Assembly: GCA_023954375.1 (NCBI GenBank) | Contig: JAMLIC010000001.1 | Location: 310,001-374,000, forward strand | DNA: 64,000 nucleotides | From: Planctomycetota bacterium | Lineage (GTDB): Bacteria; Planctomycetota; J058 | Direction of reading: 5' to 3' | Shown here: in pieces, positions 50,607-58,543 of the stretch | How positions within the stretch are numbered: position 1 is the stretch's first letter | How the letters are laid out: the number at the start of each line of letters is the position of its first letter | Notes under the pieces: model-generated | Databases searched by the model: none | The model's input: only the letters and a program-made list of their open reading frames with translations | Told to the model about the DNA's origin: nothing | Made by a program: the position numbers and the translations under genes

Positions 50607-52793
50607 CCCGCATTCCAGAGATCGTGTAGACAGTGCCGCCCATTTTCTTGTGGGCGAAGTTAGTCCGCGTCCCCCTTCGTCTTCGGCTTCCAGCGCCAGC
50701 CGCGACGGCGCGGCCTCGGCTCACGCAGCTTGCCCAGGTTCACACGCGGATCCTTGAGCAGCGAGTGGTCGAGGAGGACGAGGGCGTCACGCTGCGCCGT
50801 GGACATGTTGCTGATGATCACGCCGGCCTGCCCCTCGATCCGCATCGTGTCGATCCCCTCGAAGAGCCTGAACACGACCTCCGTCGTGGGTCGCGCGGTC
50901 AGCCCCTTGTTCCCGGGAAAGACCTCGTCCCGCGCGGCGAGGATCCGGCGGACTTCGCGCTGGATGAGCACATAGACCATGATCGCGAGGACGTAGACGA
51001 GGCCGAGCGCGGCGATCCGCTCCGGCGACTTCAGGAAGATCGGCGCGACGGCGAGAGGGTTCTTGAAGTGCCGCATGGCGACTTCGACCTGGTTCTGCTC
51101 CTGGTACGTGCGGAACAGCTCGTCGTCCGGCACCTCGTCGCGGGAGAGGGTCGTCACGATCACGAAGCAGCTCTCGCGGAGGATCGCCTCCTGGACGTCG
51201 TGATCGTCGTGCTCGACCTCGAGCACCGCGCGCCACACCGTGCGCGTGGGGCGCACCTCGTCCGCGCGCGGTCGCCCGGGCCCGGGGCGCTTCTCCGCGA
51301 CCTCCTCCGAGACGACCTTCATGGTGAGGCGATGGAGCTCGGGCCCGTGGCGCTCGATCGCCGCGGCGGCGGCGCGCTGCGCGTCCGTCTCGCAGTCAAA
51401 CTCGCGCGCTCGGAGGCGCGCGACGACCTTATCGAGCGCCTTGCGCTCCTTGTCCCGCCGGGCGTGCACGATGGGCGTCTTCTGATCGCGCAGCGTGGTC
51501 GACTCGACGACGAGCGCGCGAAGCGGGAGCTCGTGGACGACCTTGGTCTCGTCGTCCGTCCACGCGTGCTTGACGTCGAAGGACCTGCCGCGCCACTCCT
51601 TCTCTGGCTCGGGTCGCTCGTCGACTCCGGCCTCGTCGTCGAGGGAGTCGGGGTAGACGACCTTCAAGGAGGCAAGCGGCTCGCCGGCAGACAGAACTCG
51701 GCGGTAAGCGCTGTAAGCCTCACCCCAGACGCCGACGTTCCGCGGCAGCATGGTCACGACGTTGAAGCCGTGCTTCCGCGCGAGGAGCAGCGTCGCCCCG
51801 GAGAAGAACTTCGAGTCTCCGACGAGCGTCGAGCCGGTGGGGTTCGGCAGGGCCTCGGCCAAGCGTCCGAGCAGCCAGCGCATCTCCTCGACGTCGGCGC
51901 GGTTGCCCGAGGCCACTCGTCCGAAGATCGGGACACCGCCGTCCCCGGTCACGGTGACGCCAAACACGACCTGCTTCAGGTCGGCTCGATGGTCCTTGCT
52001 GTGCCCGCGCGTGACGTGTGGAGCGGCATGCTCGTCGTCGGGGTCGTCGGCCTCCTCGCTCGACTCGTACTCGCCGTAGACCGACACCGAGGTCGTGTCC
52101 GAGTGGAGGAGCTTCAGCTCGAGCTCAAAGGCTGCCACCGCGCGCAGGATCGCGGCCGAGTAGACCTTCGTGGGCCCGGCCTCGAAAAGCGCGTCGAGGG
52201 CGCGGCCGAGGCGATCGTCGTGGAACTGGGCGTCGGTGGCCGTCCAGCCGAACGCGAGCTCCAGGTCGAAGGGCGCGAAGAGGTCGTCGATGCGCGACAG
52301 CGTGTGCTTGCCGTGAAGGATCGCCACGATCAGCGCCTCGACGCACTCGCCCGTCGACGCGTGGCTCCGCGGATCTGGCGGCACGAGCGTGTCGATGATC
52401 TGCGCGGCCCCGAGCTTCTTCAGCGCGTGGCCGATGATCGGCAGGTAGTCGAGCCGCTTCGTCGTGATGTCCACGCGCACCTCGTCGCATGCCGCGGAGC
52501 ACGCGGCAAGGGAGGAGCGTCGAGCACGGCGGTGGCCGCACGCAGGTCCTGCGCGGACGTCGTCTGCGTTCCGGAAGCGCATCGGCCGGGGCACAGATGC
52601 GTCTCCGGAGAGTCCGCGCGACGACACCCGCGCGTCGCAAGCACGGTCGCCTCGGCCTCAGCGTCGTGGACTCGCCGATGCTCGTCGGCCGCACGCGCTA
52701 CGCCGCTCGCGCGCGCGTCGGCGCTCTCATGGGCACCCGGATCATTGACAACAGGAAATCGCCGCGCTGCGAACAAGATCTCTGGAATGCGGG
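50607..52793. mobile_element. IS1634-like insertion sequence (2187 bp)
   Basis: Perfect 17-bp terminal inverted repeats CCCGCATTCCAGAGATC (50607-50623, inverted at 52777-52793), flanked by 6-bp direct repeats CTTGAG (50601-50606 and 52794-52799). One minus-strand transposase fills it. It disrupts the metallo-beta-lactamase gene; exact removal restores the frame. Confidence 0.92.
50660..52480 (-). CDS. IS1634-family transposase
   Basis: The open frame reaches 52627, but the family N-terminus (VRVDITTKRLDYLPIIGHAL) begins near 52480 at a GTG, giving about 606 residues. DDE-type features: LLHSDTTSVSVYGEY (first Asp), GVPIFGRVASGNRAD, LVGDSKFFSG (second Asp), and the late YQEQNQVEVAMRHFK block with the catalytic Glu. 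The DUF4277-like N-terminal helices are typical of IS1634. It spans nearly the whole IS and ends 54 bases inside the left terminal repeat. Confidence 0.9.
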   Translation of the reverse strand: MRVDITTKRLDYLPIIGHALKKLGAAQIIDTLVPPDPRSHASTGECVEALIVAILHGKHTLSRIDDLFAPFDLELAFGWTATDAQFHDDRLGRALDALFEAGPTKVYSAAILRAVAAFELELKLLHSDTTSVSVYGEYESSEEADDPDDEHAAPHVTRGHSKDHRADLKQVVFGVTVTGDGGVPIFGRVASGNRADVEEMRWLLGRLAEALPNPTGSTLVGDSKFFSGATLLLARKHGFNVVTMLPRNVGVWGEAYSAYRRVLSAGEPLASLKVVYPDSLDDEAGVDERPEPEKEWRGRSFDVKHAWTDDETKVVHELPLRALVVESTTLRDQKTPIVHARRDKERKALDKVVARLRAREFDCETDAQRAAAAAIERHGPELHRLTMKVVSEEVAEKRPGPGRPRADEVRPTRTVWRAVLEVEHDDHDVQEAILRESCFVIVTTLSRDEVPDDELFRTYQEQNQVEVAMRHFKNPLAVAPIFLKSPERIAALGLVYVLAIMVYVLIQREVRRILAARDEVFPGNKGLTARPTTEVVFRLFEGIDTMRIEGQAGVIISNMSTAQRDALVLLDHSLLKDPRVNLGKLREPRPRRRGWRWKPKTKGDAD

Positions 52794-52799
52794 CTTGAG

Positions 52800-53544
52800 C
52801 GGTCGCGTAGATATCAAAAATCTGTACGTAAACAGTGAGGCATTTCGAGAGACGTCTGTCTGGAAGGATTTCCTGGGCGCGCTGGAGGACTATCGTGAGA
52901 ATCATGCACAGCTTCCCAAGGCCGATCGTCGCGTGTCTACTGATCTGCAACTGGCGCTCGGCTCCCTGACGGTCGAGGTCGTTCATCCGAGCGCGACGCT
53001 GGCAATTGCTGGGGCGTCAAATGCTCGCGAGTCGAATGCGCTCTCCGGGGTCATCAGAGTGTCGGCGGGTGCTGACCCTCTTGTCCTCTTCGGGGCAGAC
53101 CTCAGCACTGCGGGGCTCGCAAGTATCAAGGATAGATCGAAGCTTCGCGCGAAACTTCTAGTGTTCCCCCACCACGGAGGTAACGCTGGTGGCCCCCTGG
53201 TGGCTTTCACGGAAGAACTCATGAACTGCGTGCTGCCAAGCGCGGTGTTCATCTCCATGGGCCGCAATCGGTTCATGAATCCTCAGCCGGAAGTGGTTCA
53301 GACGATTCGAAGGAAGCACGCTGGCGCGCACCTCGCATGTACACAGCTCTCGAAACATTGCTGTGACAGGGGCGCAGGAAGGCGCACGGGCCCCCTCCCA
53401 AGCGCCGGGACCACAAGTGGTGTTGCATGCGCAGGTTCGCTGAAGGTGCAGATTGACACAGCCACTGGTGCCACCAAGTTCCTGCCTCCGCTTTCTGATC
53501 ATGCCAACTTCGTCCGAGGCGTGAAGAATCGCCTTTGCAAGTAG
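52800..53544 (+). pseudogene. ComEC-like metallo-beta-lactamase protein, 3' part
   Basis: The frame resumes directly after the IS target duplication (AGC completed across the junction, then GRVDIKNLYVN). Later metal and fold motifs are present: VLFGADLSTAG (Asp motif) and LLVFPHHGGNAGG (His motif), followed by VFISMGRNRFMNPQ and a Cys-containing tail. Alone it lacks the N-terminal HxHxDH and should be inactive. Confidence 0.85.
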
Positions 53545-54311
53545 GGCCACGGATCCCGCGGGTTGAATTGAAGCGAGGGGGTGGAGTGGGTTTCACCGTC
53601 AGCGTCAGCGTCAGGACCGCGTATCTCCCTCCGCGACATCGCCAACCAACTCGGCCTCTCCCCGGGAGCGGGAGCGGTCGTCCGCGAGCTGGAGGCGCTC
53701 GGCGAGCTCGCGGTTCGCGCGGAGCCGATGCTCGTAGGGTAGGGTAGGGGGCCAGCGACCGGGGCCGTCGTGGTGCCACGGTGCGCGACGCGCTGGCCTC
53801 GGCGTCGACCCTCAGGATGAGGACCTGCGGCCGTGCAGGCCGGCAGCGCCGAACCGCGCGTCTTCCTACTCGGTGACCGGAACCTCGGGAAGTCGTTCGT
53901 CGCCTTCGTCTGTCCCTGTCCCTGGCGCTGGCGTCCTCACCTCACCTCACGCGCACGCGCTGCGCCTCATCGAGCGCCAGATCGACGCCGAGCCGAGAGC
54001 ATCGACCCAGCGTCCCCGGATTTCGCCGAGATCGCGCAGGAGGCGCAGCAGCGACGCCGCTGTTCGAGTTCGCGAACCGCGCGGCCCGGAACGCTCCGAT
54101 GGCCCACCTGCGCGTCGGTCAGCTCGCGCTGTTCACAGCCGAGGCCGTTCGCCACCGGCGGCTGGTTCATGGCAACCTGCCGCAATGCGCCGGCACGCCG
54201 GTACCGCGCGCTGCCAGCACGGCGGTGGGCCGCTGCACTTGAAGTTGAAGTGCTTCGCCGCGCGGCTACCGGAGTCTCATACTCTACCAATTGGAAACCT
54301 TGCCTTTACGG
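53545..54311. other. Remnant region without intact genes
   Basis: No intact gene was found. Near 53,625-53,741 a short piece reads RISLRDIANQLGLSPGAGAV, like the end of a regulator's helix-turn-helix. From about 53,960 to 54,240 pieces in different frames (LIERQIDAE, DPASPDFAEIAQEAQQRRR, LFEFANRAARNAPMAHLRVG) read as one decayed protein of unknown kind. A triple GTCAGC is present near 53,600. Confidence 0.4.
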
Positions 54312-54626
54312 TCACACACAACCGCAGTAGTAATGATTGGATCCCGGGTTGTAGATCAAGCGGCAGAAGCGATCCAAGCAATGGCCTTCGCATGACCTTG
54401 GACCTGTTTGATGGCAGGCTACGGCAATCGTGACTTGGTCCGGGGTGATGCCAAGGCGCGCTGCCTCCGATGCGCGATAGTCCGTTTCGGTGGCTGCGAC
54501 CCAAACAGGACGCGGCCCGGCGGAGTCAATCAAGAAGCCGAATCGCGACCGAACCGGTAGCTGATCTGTCAGTCCCGAAGGCAAGGGAGGGAGCTTGTCG
54601 TTAGGACCGAAAGACTGGATCGTCAC
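54312..54626 (-). CDS. Cysteine-rich small protein, paralogue A
   Basis: A 104-residue protein from GTG 54626. The N-terminal half reads IQSFGPNDKLPPLPSGL and VRSRFGFLIDSAGPRPVW. The C-terminal 37 residues hold six cysteines in the spacing C-x8-C-x3-C-x4-C-x12-C-x-C (ACHQTGPRSCEGHC, FCRLIY, YYCGCV). All six are kept in the neighbour at 54690, so they matter. No signal peptide or known domain. The spacing could bind zinc or an Fe-S cluster or form disulfides; no maturation enzyme is adjacent. Confidence 0.65.
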   Translation of the reverse strand: MTIQSFGPNDKLPPLPSGLTDQLPVRSRFGFLIDSAGPRPVWVAATETDYRASEAARLGITPDQVTIAVACHQTGPRSCEGHCLDRFCRLIYNPGSNHYYCGCV

Positions 54627-54689
54627 GGAGCCTCCATTGACATTCGTCGATCCGAATTGGGTGCCTTGTTTCGGGAGCTACTTTGATCG

Positions 54690-55022
54690 CTAGAGCTCAA
54701 GGCTGCTGACGCACGCGCAATAGTAGTAGTTTGTTTCTGGAACGTAAAGAAGCCTACAGAACCGCTCCATGCAATGCCCATCGCACGAGCGCGGCCCCGT
54801 CTGATGGCATGCCGCACTGAGGACAACGCTCTCGGGCGCGACTCCCAATCGTTGCGCTTCTGCTTTTCGATAGTCGGTTTCAGTGGCGGCTAGCCACATC
54901 GGACGGGGGCCGCTCATATCCACGAAAAACCCGAATCGAGAACGTACCGGAATCTCATCTGTAAGGCCGTCAGGAAGAACAGGAAGTTCGTCGTTCGGTG
55001 CGAAAGACTGGATTCGACTCAT
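54690..55022 (-). CDS. Cysteine-rich small protein, paralogue B
   Basis: A 110-residue protein from ATG 55022; an earlier in-frame start at 55130 is unlikely because that stretch overlaps the old 3' end of the element's fpg. It matches paralogue A over nearly its full length: IQSFAPNDELPVLPDGL, PVRSRFGFFVDMSGPRPMW, AATETDYRKAEAQRLG and the six-Cys tail ACHQTGPRSCDGHC, FCRLLY, YYCACV. The 63-base gap and shared strand suggest tandem duplication and co-transcription. No family recognised; it could be an accessory or defence-linked factor of the element. Confidence 0.65.
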   Translation of the reverse strand: MSRIQSFAPNDELPVLPDGLTDEIPVRSRFGFFVDMSGPRPMWLAATETDYRKAEAQRLGVAPESVVLSAACHQTGPRSCDGHCMERFCRLLYVPETNYYYCACVSSLEL

Positions 55023-55126
55023 GTGTTGCTCACCGCGTTTGTTCGAAGTCAATGGTAGCTTTCGAGCCCGAGCTGATTGTTCAACGATCTCGGCTGATCG
55101 CGTACACTTTTTGCCAACGACCTCGG

Positions 55127-55210
55127 TCACGAACGATTCTGCATACGTTCCTCGAGCTCCTCAAGCGTTTTCGGCCAGTCGGTCTTGAGGAGCTTCGAGA
55201 GGGCGCGGTC
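55127..55210 (-). pseudogene. mutM: Displaced 3' end of the element's fpg gene
   Basis: Reads [20 protein letters not shown] then ELEERMQNRS and TGA, matching the host Fpg tail ([20 protein letters not shown]). It was separated from 57109-57933 by the IS at 55221-57108. Joining across the IS gives a 303-codon frame (302 residues). Confidence 0.85.
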
Positions 55211-55220
55211 GGCCAGGAGC

Positions 55221-57108
55221 GTGGCGAGGGATGCCCCGATGAAGTCATGGCGCCGCGAGCCACTCAGTGAGGATTGCGCTGATGTGCCGAGCGGGAGCTC
55301 GGCGGCGCGAGCGGCGCAGGGTGGCCTTCTGCTCGGCCGCGCGGACCTCCTCGCGGGCGCGGTCATAGTCGGTGTTGGCGCGCGGAGCGAGCGACTGAAG
55401 GAGCTGCTCGCCCGGCAGGAGCCACGCGGTGGCGAAGCCCTCGACGTAGTCGGCGCCAAGATTCTTCGCGACGGATCCCGCAGTGCTCGCCGCGCCGAGA
55501 GCGTGGCGGAGCTGCGCCTTGGTGGCGCCGAAGTAGCGCTCGATGTCGTTCGTGTCCGGCGGGAGGAGGGGGTAGTCGAAGCAGGTGAAGAGGTAGGTCC
55601 CGTAGCGCCCGGACAAGGCGGCGATCTTGTCGACGAAGGTGGCCGTCGGAGCGCTGAGCCCGAAGCGTGGCGTTTCCTGCTGGAGTTGCTCGAGGAGCGC
55701 GTCCAGGCCAGCCTTGGCCTCGGCCGCGTCGGCGGGAGGATCGGCTCGGTCGGGACGGGAGGAGATCTCGTGCGCGACCTGACGGAGGATTTCGACGTGC
55801 CGGGCAACGCGCCCCGCGGCACGGTCTCCGTGCCAGTCGCGCGTCAGCGCCTCTTCGAGCTTGTCGAGGGTCGGGTATGGGCCCCCCTTTTTGCCGCGGC
55901 GGCCTGAACTGCCGCGCGGACCCGCTCAAGACCCTCGTCTCGCACCATGTCCGGCGGTCGGAGTGGAGCGCGACCCGAAGCTCGGGCCGCGTGCTTCGCC
56001 ATGGCGGTGAACTCCGCCGCGACCTGAGCCTCAGTCAGTGGTTCGGCCTGCAGAACAGGGTCCGCGCCGACGCTCTCGGTCTCGGTGTCCTCGGCGGGGG
56101 ACGGAGCCTCGACCTCCTCCTCCTCGTCCGTCACGATCTCGATCGGCGCTTCGTCGCACCTTGGCGATCCGAGCTCCCACTCCTCGCTGTTCACCCCGGC
56201 TTTGTGCAGGCGGCTTGCGATCCGCTGCACCTTCTCCGCGCGGTCCGAGACGCTCGCCTTCAGGTCCGCCAGGTCCCCAGACATGCACTCGGCGCAGTTC
56301 TTGAGGAAGTGGTTCTGGCAGACCTGGTACGGCACGTCCGGGAACACCTCGAGGACGGCAGGGAAGAGACCCTTCTCCTTGTCCGAGACGATCCCGAGCA
56401 CCGGCACGTCGAGCGCCTTGACACGCTCGAACAGCGGCACCAGGTCGTCCTTCCCCTTGAACGTCTTCCGCTCGCCGAACAACGGCTGTCCGGACAGGAC
56501 GTCCCAGACCAGGTAGAGCACGGGCGAGGTGTCGTCGTACTGGACCCCGTCTGCGCTCAGAATCACGCCGCCCTGCTCGAGGAGTCGCTTTCGAAGTGCG
56601 TGGTCGTCGCCGCGCGCGAGCTTCGTCAGCGCAAGGTAGGACCGGAAGAGCTCGCCGACGTGCGACTGCTCGACCGGCACCCCTCGCTCGTTGAGGTCGC
56701 GCCCGATCGCCCGGAGCGACGTCCCGCCACGCAGCTGGCGCTCCCCGACCTCGATCACCACGTCGGTCCCGTAGGTCAGCCGGGGGAGCACGAAGCGCAC
56801 GTCCTCGTAGGGGCGATACTTCCGCTTGTTTCCACACCCCGCGGGGCACCCCTTGACCTGCCGGACCACCTGGTAGACCCCGTCAAGGCGCTGCACGAAG
56901 CGCGGCACGTGCCAGCGGATCCAGAGGTTCGCCCCGCAGGCCTCGCACACCCGCGCCGGCGCCTCGGCGTAGAGGAGCACCGCCTCGCTGACGTCAAAGC
57001 TTCGACGGACCATGCCGGCCTCCCGCGAGGTGCTGCTCGCGCGCGACATCATCTCCGCAGGGTCCGACAGGTGGCTTCAGGCGACTTGGATGCCGTCTCC
57101 CTCGCCAC
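55221..57108. mobile_element. Insertion sequence (1888 bp) with 10-bp target duplication
   Basis: Ends GTGGCGAGGG at 55221-55230, inverted at 57099-57108. The flanking direct repeat is GGCCAGGAGC (55211-55220 and 57109-57118). It is filled by one minus-strand transposase encoded in two frames. It lies in the last tenth of the element's fpg gene. Family not settled; long duplications of 8-10 bp occur in IS256-like and ISNCY elements. Confidence 0.88.
55245..57013 (-). CDS. DDE transposase, probable -1 programmed frameshift
   Basis: ATG at 57013 (MVRRSFDVSEAVLLYAEAP). The first frame ends at 55844; the second ends at 55245. First-frame features: a Cys4 zinc site (CEACG ... CPAGC), ILSADGVQYDDTSPVLYLVW (first Asp), LGIVSDKEKGLFPAV (second Asp) and VCQNHFLKNCAECM. 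Second-frame features: KGGPYPTLDKLEEALTRDWH and FDYPLLPPDTNDIERYFGAT, which carries the likely catalytic Glu. On the minus strand the frames meet at A5G6 (55882-55892): reading GCA AAA and stepping back one base continues as AAG GGG GGC. This slippery run suggests programmed -1 frameshifting, as used by many ISs, and not decay. Confidence 0.8.
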
Positions 57109-57933
57109 GGCCAGGAGCTTGCCGCCGGTCTGGCAGGTGGCGCAGTAGTTCGTCTCGTGGTCCCCGCGGACGATGCGCTGCACCGGCGCGGCGCACACGG
57201 GGCAGGGCTGCTTGTAGCGGCCGTGCACGGCCATGCCCTCGCGAAAGGCGGTCACGCCCTCGTTGGGAAAGCCCTCGCCCGCCTCAATGCGCAGCCGGTC
57301 GGTCCACTCGTTCAAGACATCCTTGATCGCCTTGAAGAGCGCCTTCGTCTCGTCGGCGGTGAGGCGCGAAGTGAGCTTCACGGGCGAGAGGCGGGCGCGG
57401 TGGAGGATCTCGTCCGAGTAGGCGTTGCCGATTCCGCTGACGAGCGTCGGATCGACGAGAGCGACCTTGATCGTATGGTTTTCGCGAGCGAGGACCGCCC
57501 GGAACTCGTCGAGCTTCGCGGTCAGGACCTCGAGGCCGCCGCGGTCGAACTGCCGGAGCGCGTCCTCGCCGCGGACCAGGTGCATGGAGGCGCGCTTCTT
57601 CGTGCTGGCCTCGCGGAAGATCAGCGTCCCGGTCGTGAAGTCGAGCGCGGCGAGGCCGATCTTGCCGGGGATCTTGGCGCCCTTGTCGGCCCACGCGAGA
57701 CGGCCCGCGATCATGAGGTGGAGTACGAGGAACAGGTCGCCCTCGAGCGCGAAGACGATCCGCTTCCCGAGGCGCCGGATCTCGCGGACCGTCTTGCCCT
57801 CGGCGGAGCTGATCGGCGGGTCGGCTGAGCGCAGGACGAACGGGCTCGCGATCCGCACGCGCTCGAGCTTCTGCCCAACGATGCGCCGCTCGAGACACTC
57901 GATGTAGACGACGACGTCGGGGAGCTCGGGCAT
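57049..57933 (-). CDS. mutM: Element-encoded formamidopyrimidine-DNA glycosylase (rescue copy, tail altered by IS)
   Basis: A 294-residue Fpg/Nei glycosylase that removes oxidised bases and cuts abasic sites. MPELPDVV places the catalytic Pro and Glu. [62 protein letters not shown] (DNA-binding helices) and the zinc finger CPVC...CATC are all present. By eye it is about 80% identical to the host copy. The IS changed its end: after CQTGGKLLA it now reads [19 protein letters not shown] in place of the old 27-residue tail, but catalytic and zinc parts are whole, so activity is likely. The att-site region (57462-57492) is recoded. In the circular element it would lie 53 bases after the recombinase stop, on the same strand. 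Confidence 0.93.
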   Translation of the reverse strand: MPELPDVVVYIECLERRIVGQKLERVRIASPFVLRSADPPISSAEGKTVREIRRLGKRIVFALEGDLFLVLHLMIAGRLAWADKGAKIPGKIGLAALDFTTGTLIFREASTKKRASMHLVRGEDALRQFDRGGLEVLTAKLDEFRAVLARENHTIKVALVDPTLVSGIGNAYSDEILHRARLSPVKLTSRLTADETKALFKAIKDVLNEWTDRLRIEAGEGFPNEGVTAFREGMAVHGRYKQPCPVCAAPVQRIVRGDHETNYCATCQTGGKLLAVARETASKSPEATCRTLRR

Positions 57934-58093
57934 GACCTCGTCGATGGTGGCACGGCGCGCCTGGAGAACAAGCGCCCTGACCGCGGCTACGATGCCGGCC
58001 GGAGACCCCGCCGGCGCGCTGCGTCCTCGACGTCCTTGCGCGAGAAATGGAGGACTCCGGCCTGGGGTAGGGGTGTCCTGGCGCACGTTGAAG
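57934..58093. other. attR and right end of the element
   Basis: The arm GGTAGGGGTGTCCTGGCGCA plus CG (58066-58087) ends at TTGAAG (58088-58093), after which host fpg continues in frame. The TAG at 57987-57989 is the recombinase stop in the circular form. The promoter of the element's fpg must lie here or in the adjacent host sequence; no clear boxes seen. Confidence 0.8.
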
Positions 58094-58543
58094 GTCGCGC
58101 TCGTCGACCCGAGGCTCTTCAGCGGGATCGGCAACGCCTACTCGGACGAGATCCTCCACCGCGCCCGGCTCTCCCCGGTGAAGCTCACGTCCCGGCTCAC
58201 TCCGGAGGAGACGGAGGCGCTCCTCCAGGCGACGAAGGACGTCCTCACCGGGTGGACCGAGCGGCTCCGCGCCGAGGTCGGCGAGGGCTTCCCGAACGAG
58301 GGCGTGACCGCCTTCCGCGAGGGCATGGCGGTCCACGGGCGCTACAAGCAGCCGTGCCCGGACTGCGGGGCGCCGGTCCAGCGGATCGTCCGCGGCGACC
58401 ATGAGACGAACTACTGCCCGAGGTGCCAGACGGGCGGCAAGGTCCTCGCGGACCGCGCGCTCTCGAAGCTCCTCAAGGCCGACTGGCCGCGGACGCTCGA
58501 GGAGCTCGAGGAGCGCGCGCCGCGACGCGGGCCGGAGCGCTGA
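58094..58543 (+). pseudogene. mutM: Host formamidopyrimidine-DNA glycosylase, 3' half (disrupted)
   Basis: 149 codons and a stop, continuing the frame of 27229-27696. [20 protein letters not shown] is the helix-two-turn-helix region. [20 protein letters not shown] and the zinc finger CPDC...CPRC follow, then the tail [20 protein letters not shown] and ARG/PRO-rich end. Without the N-terminal catalytic Pro/Glu it should be inactive. The stop overlaps the next start (TGATG). Confidence 0.9.

Larger units (their letters stand above)
27697..58093. mobile_element. 30.4-kb serine-recombinase integrative element inserted in fpg/mutM
   Basis: The ends are defined by the split host fpg gene, with TGAAG at 27692-27696 and 58089-58093 and host sequence restoring one frame on removal. 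It carries a large serine recombinase at its left end, its own fpg at the right end, regulators, an AAA+ protein, helicase and methyltransferase genes, a Druantia-like defence operon and two insertion sequences. No conjugation, capsid or tail genes were recognised. It is therefore best described as an integrative element or defence island of unknown transfer mode. GC content drops visibly between about 36.9 and 54 kb compared with the host flanks. Confidence 0.9.

Noticed and set aside
36075..53544. DISARM system
   Set aside because: Has a methyltransferase and DUF1998 helicase, but the helicase and DUF1998 are one giant chain, there is no separate DrmB or PLD DrmC, and size fits DruE better.
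53625..53741. Intact helix-turn-helix regulator
   Set aside because: Only about 40 residues with no start or N-terminal part; treated as a remnant.
55844..57013. Second IS transposase as a plain pseudogene
   Set aside because: Both frames are well kept and meet at a slippery A5G6 run, so programmed frameshifting explains it better.
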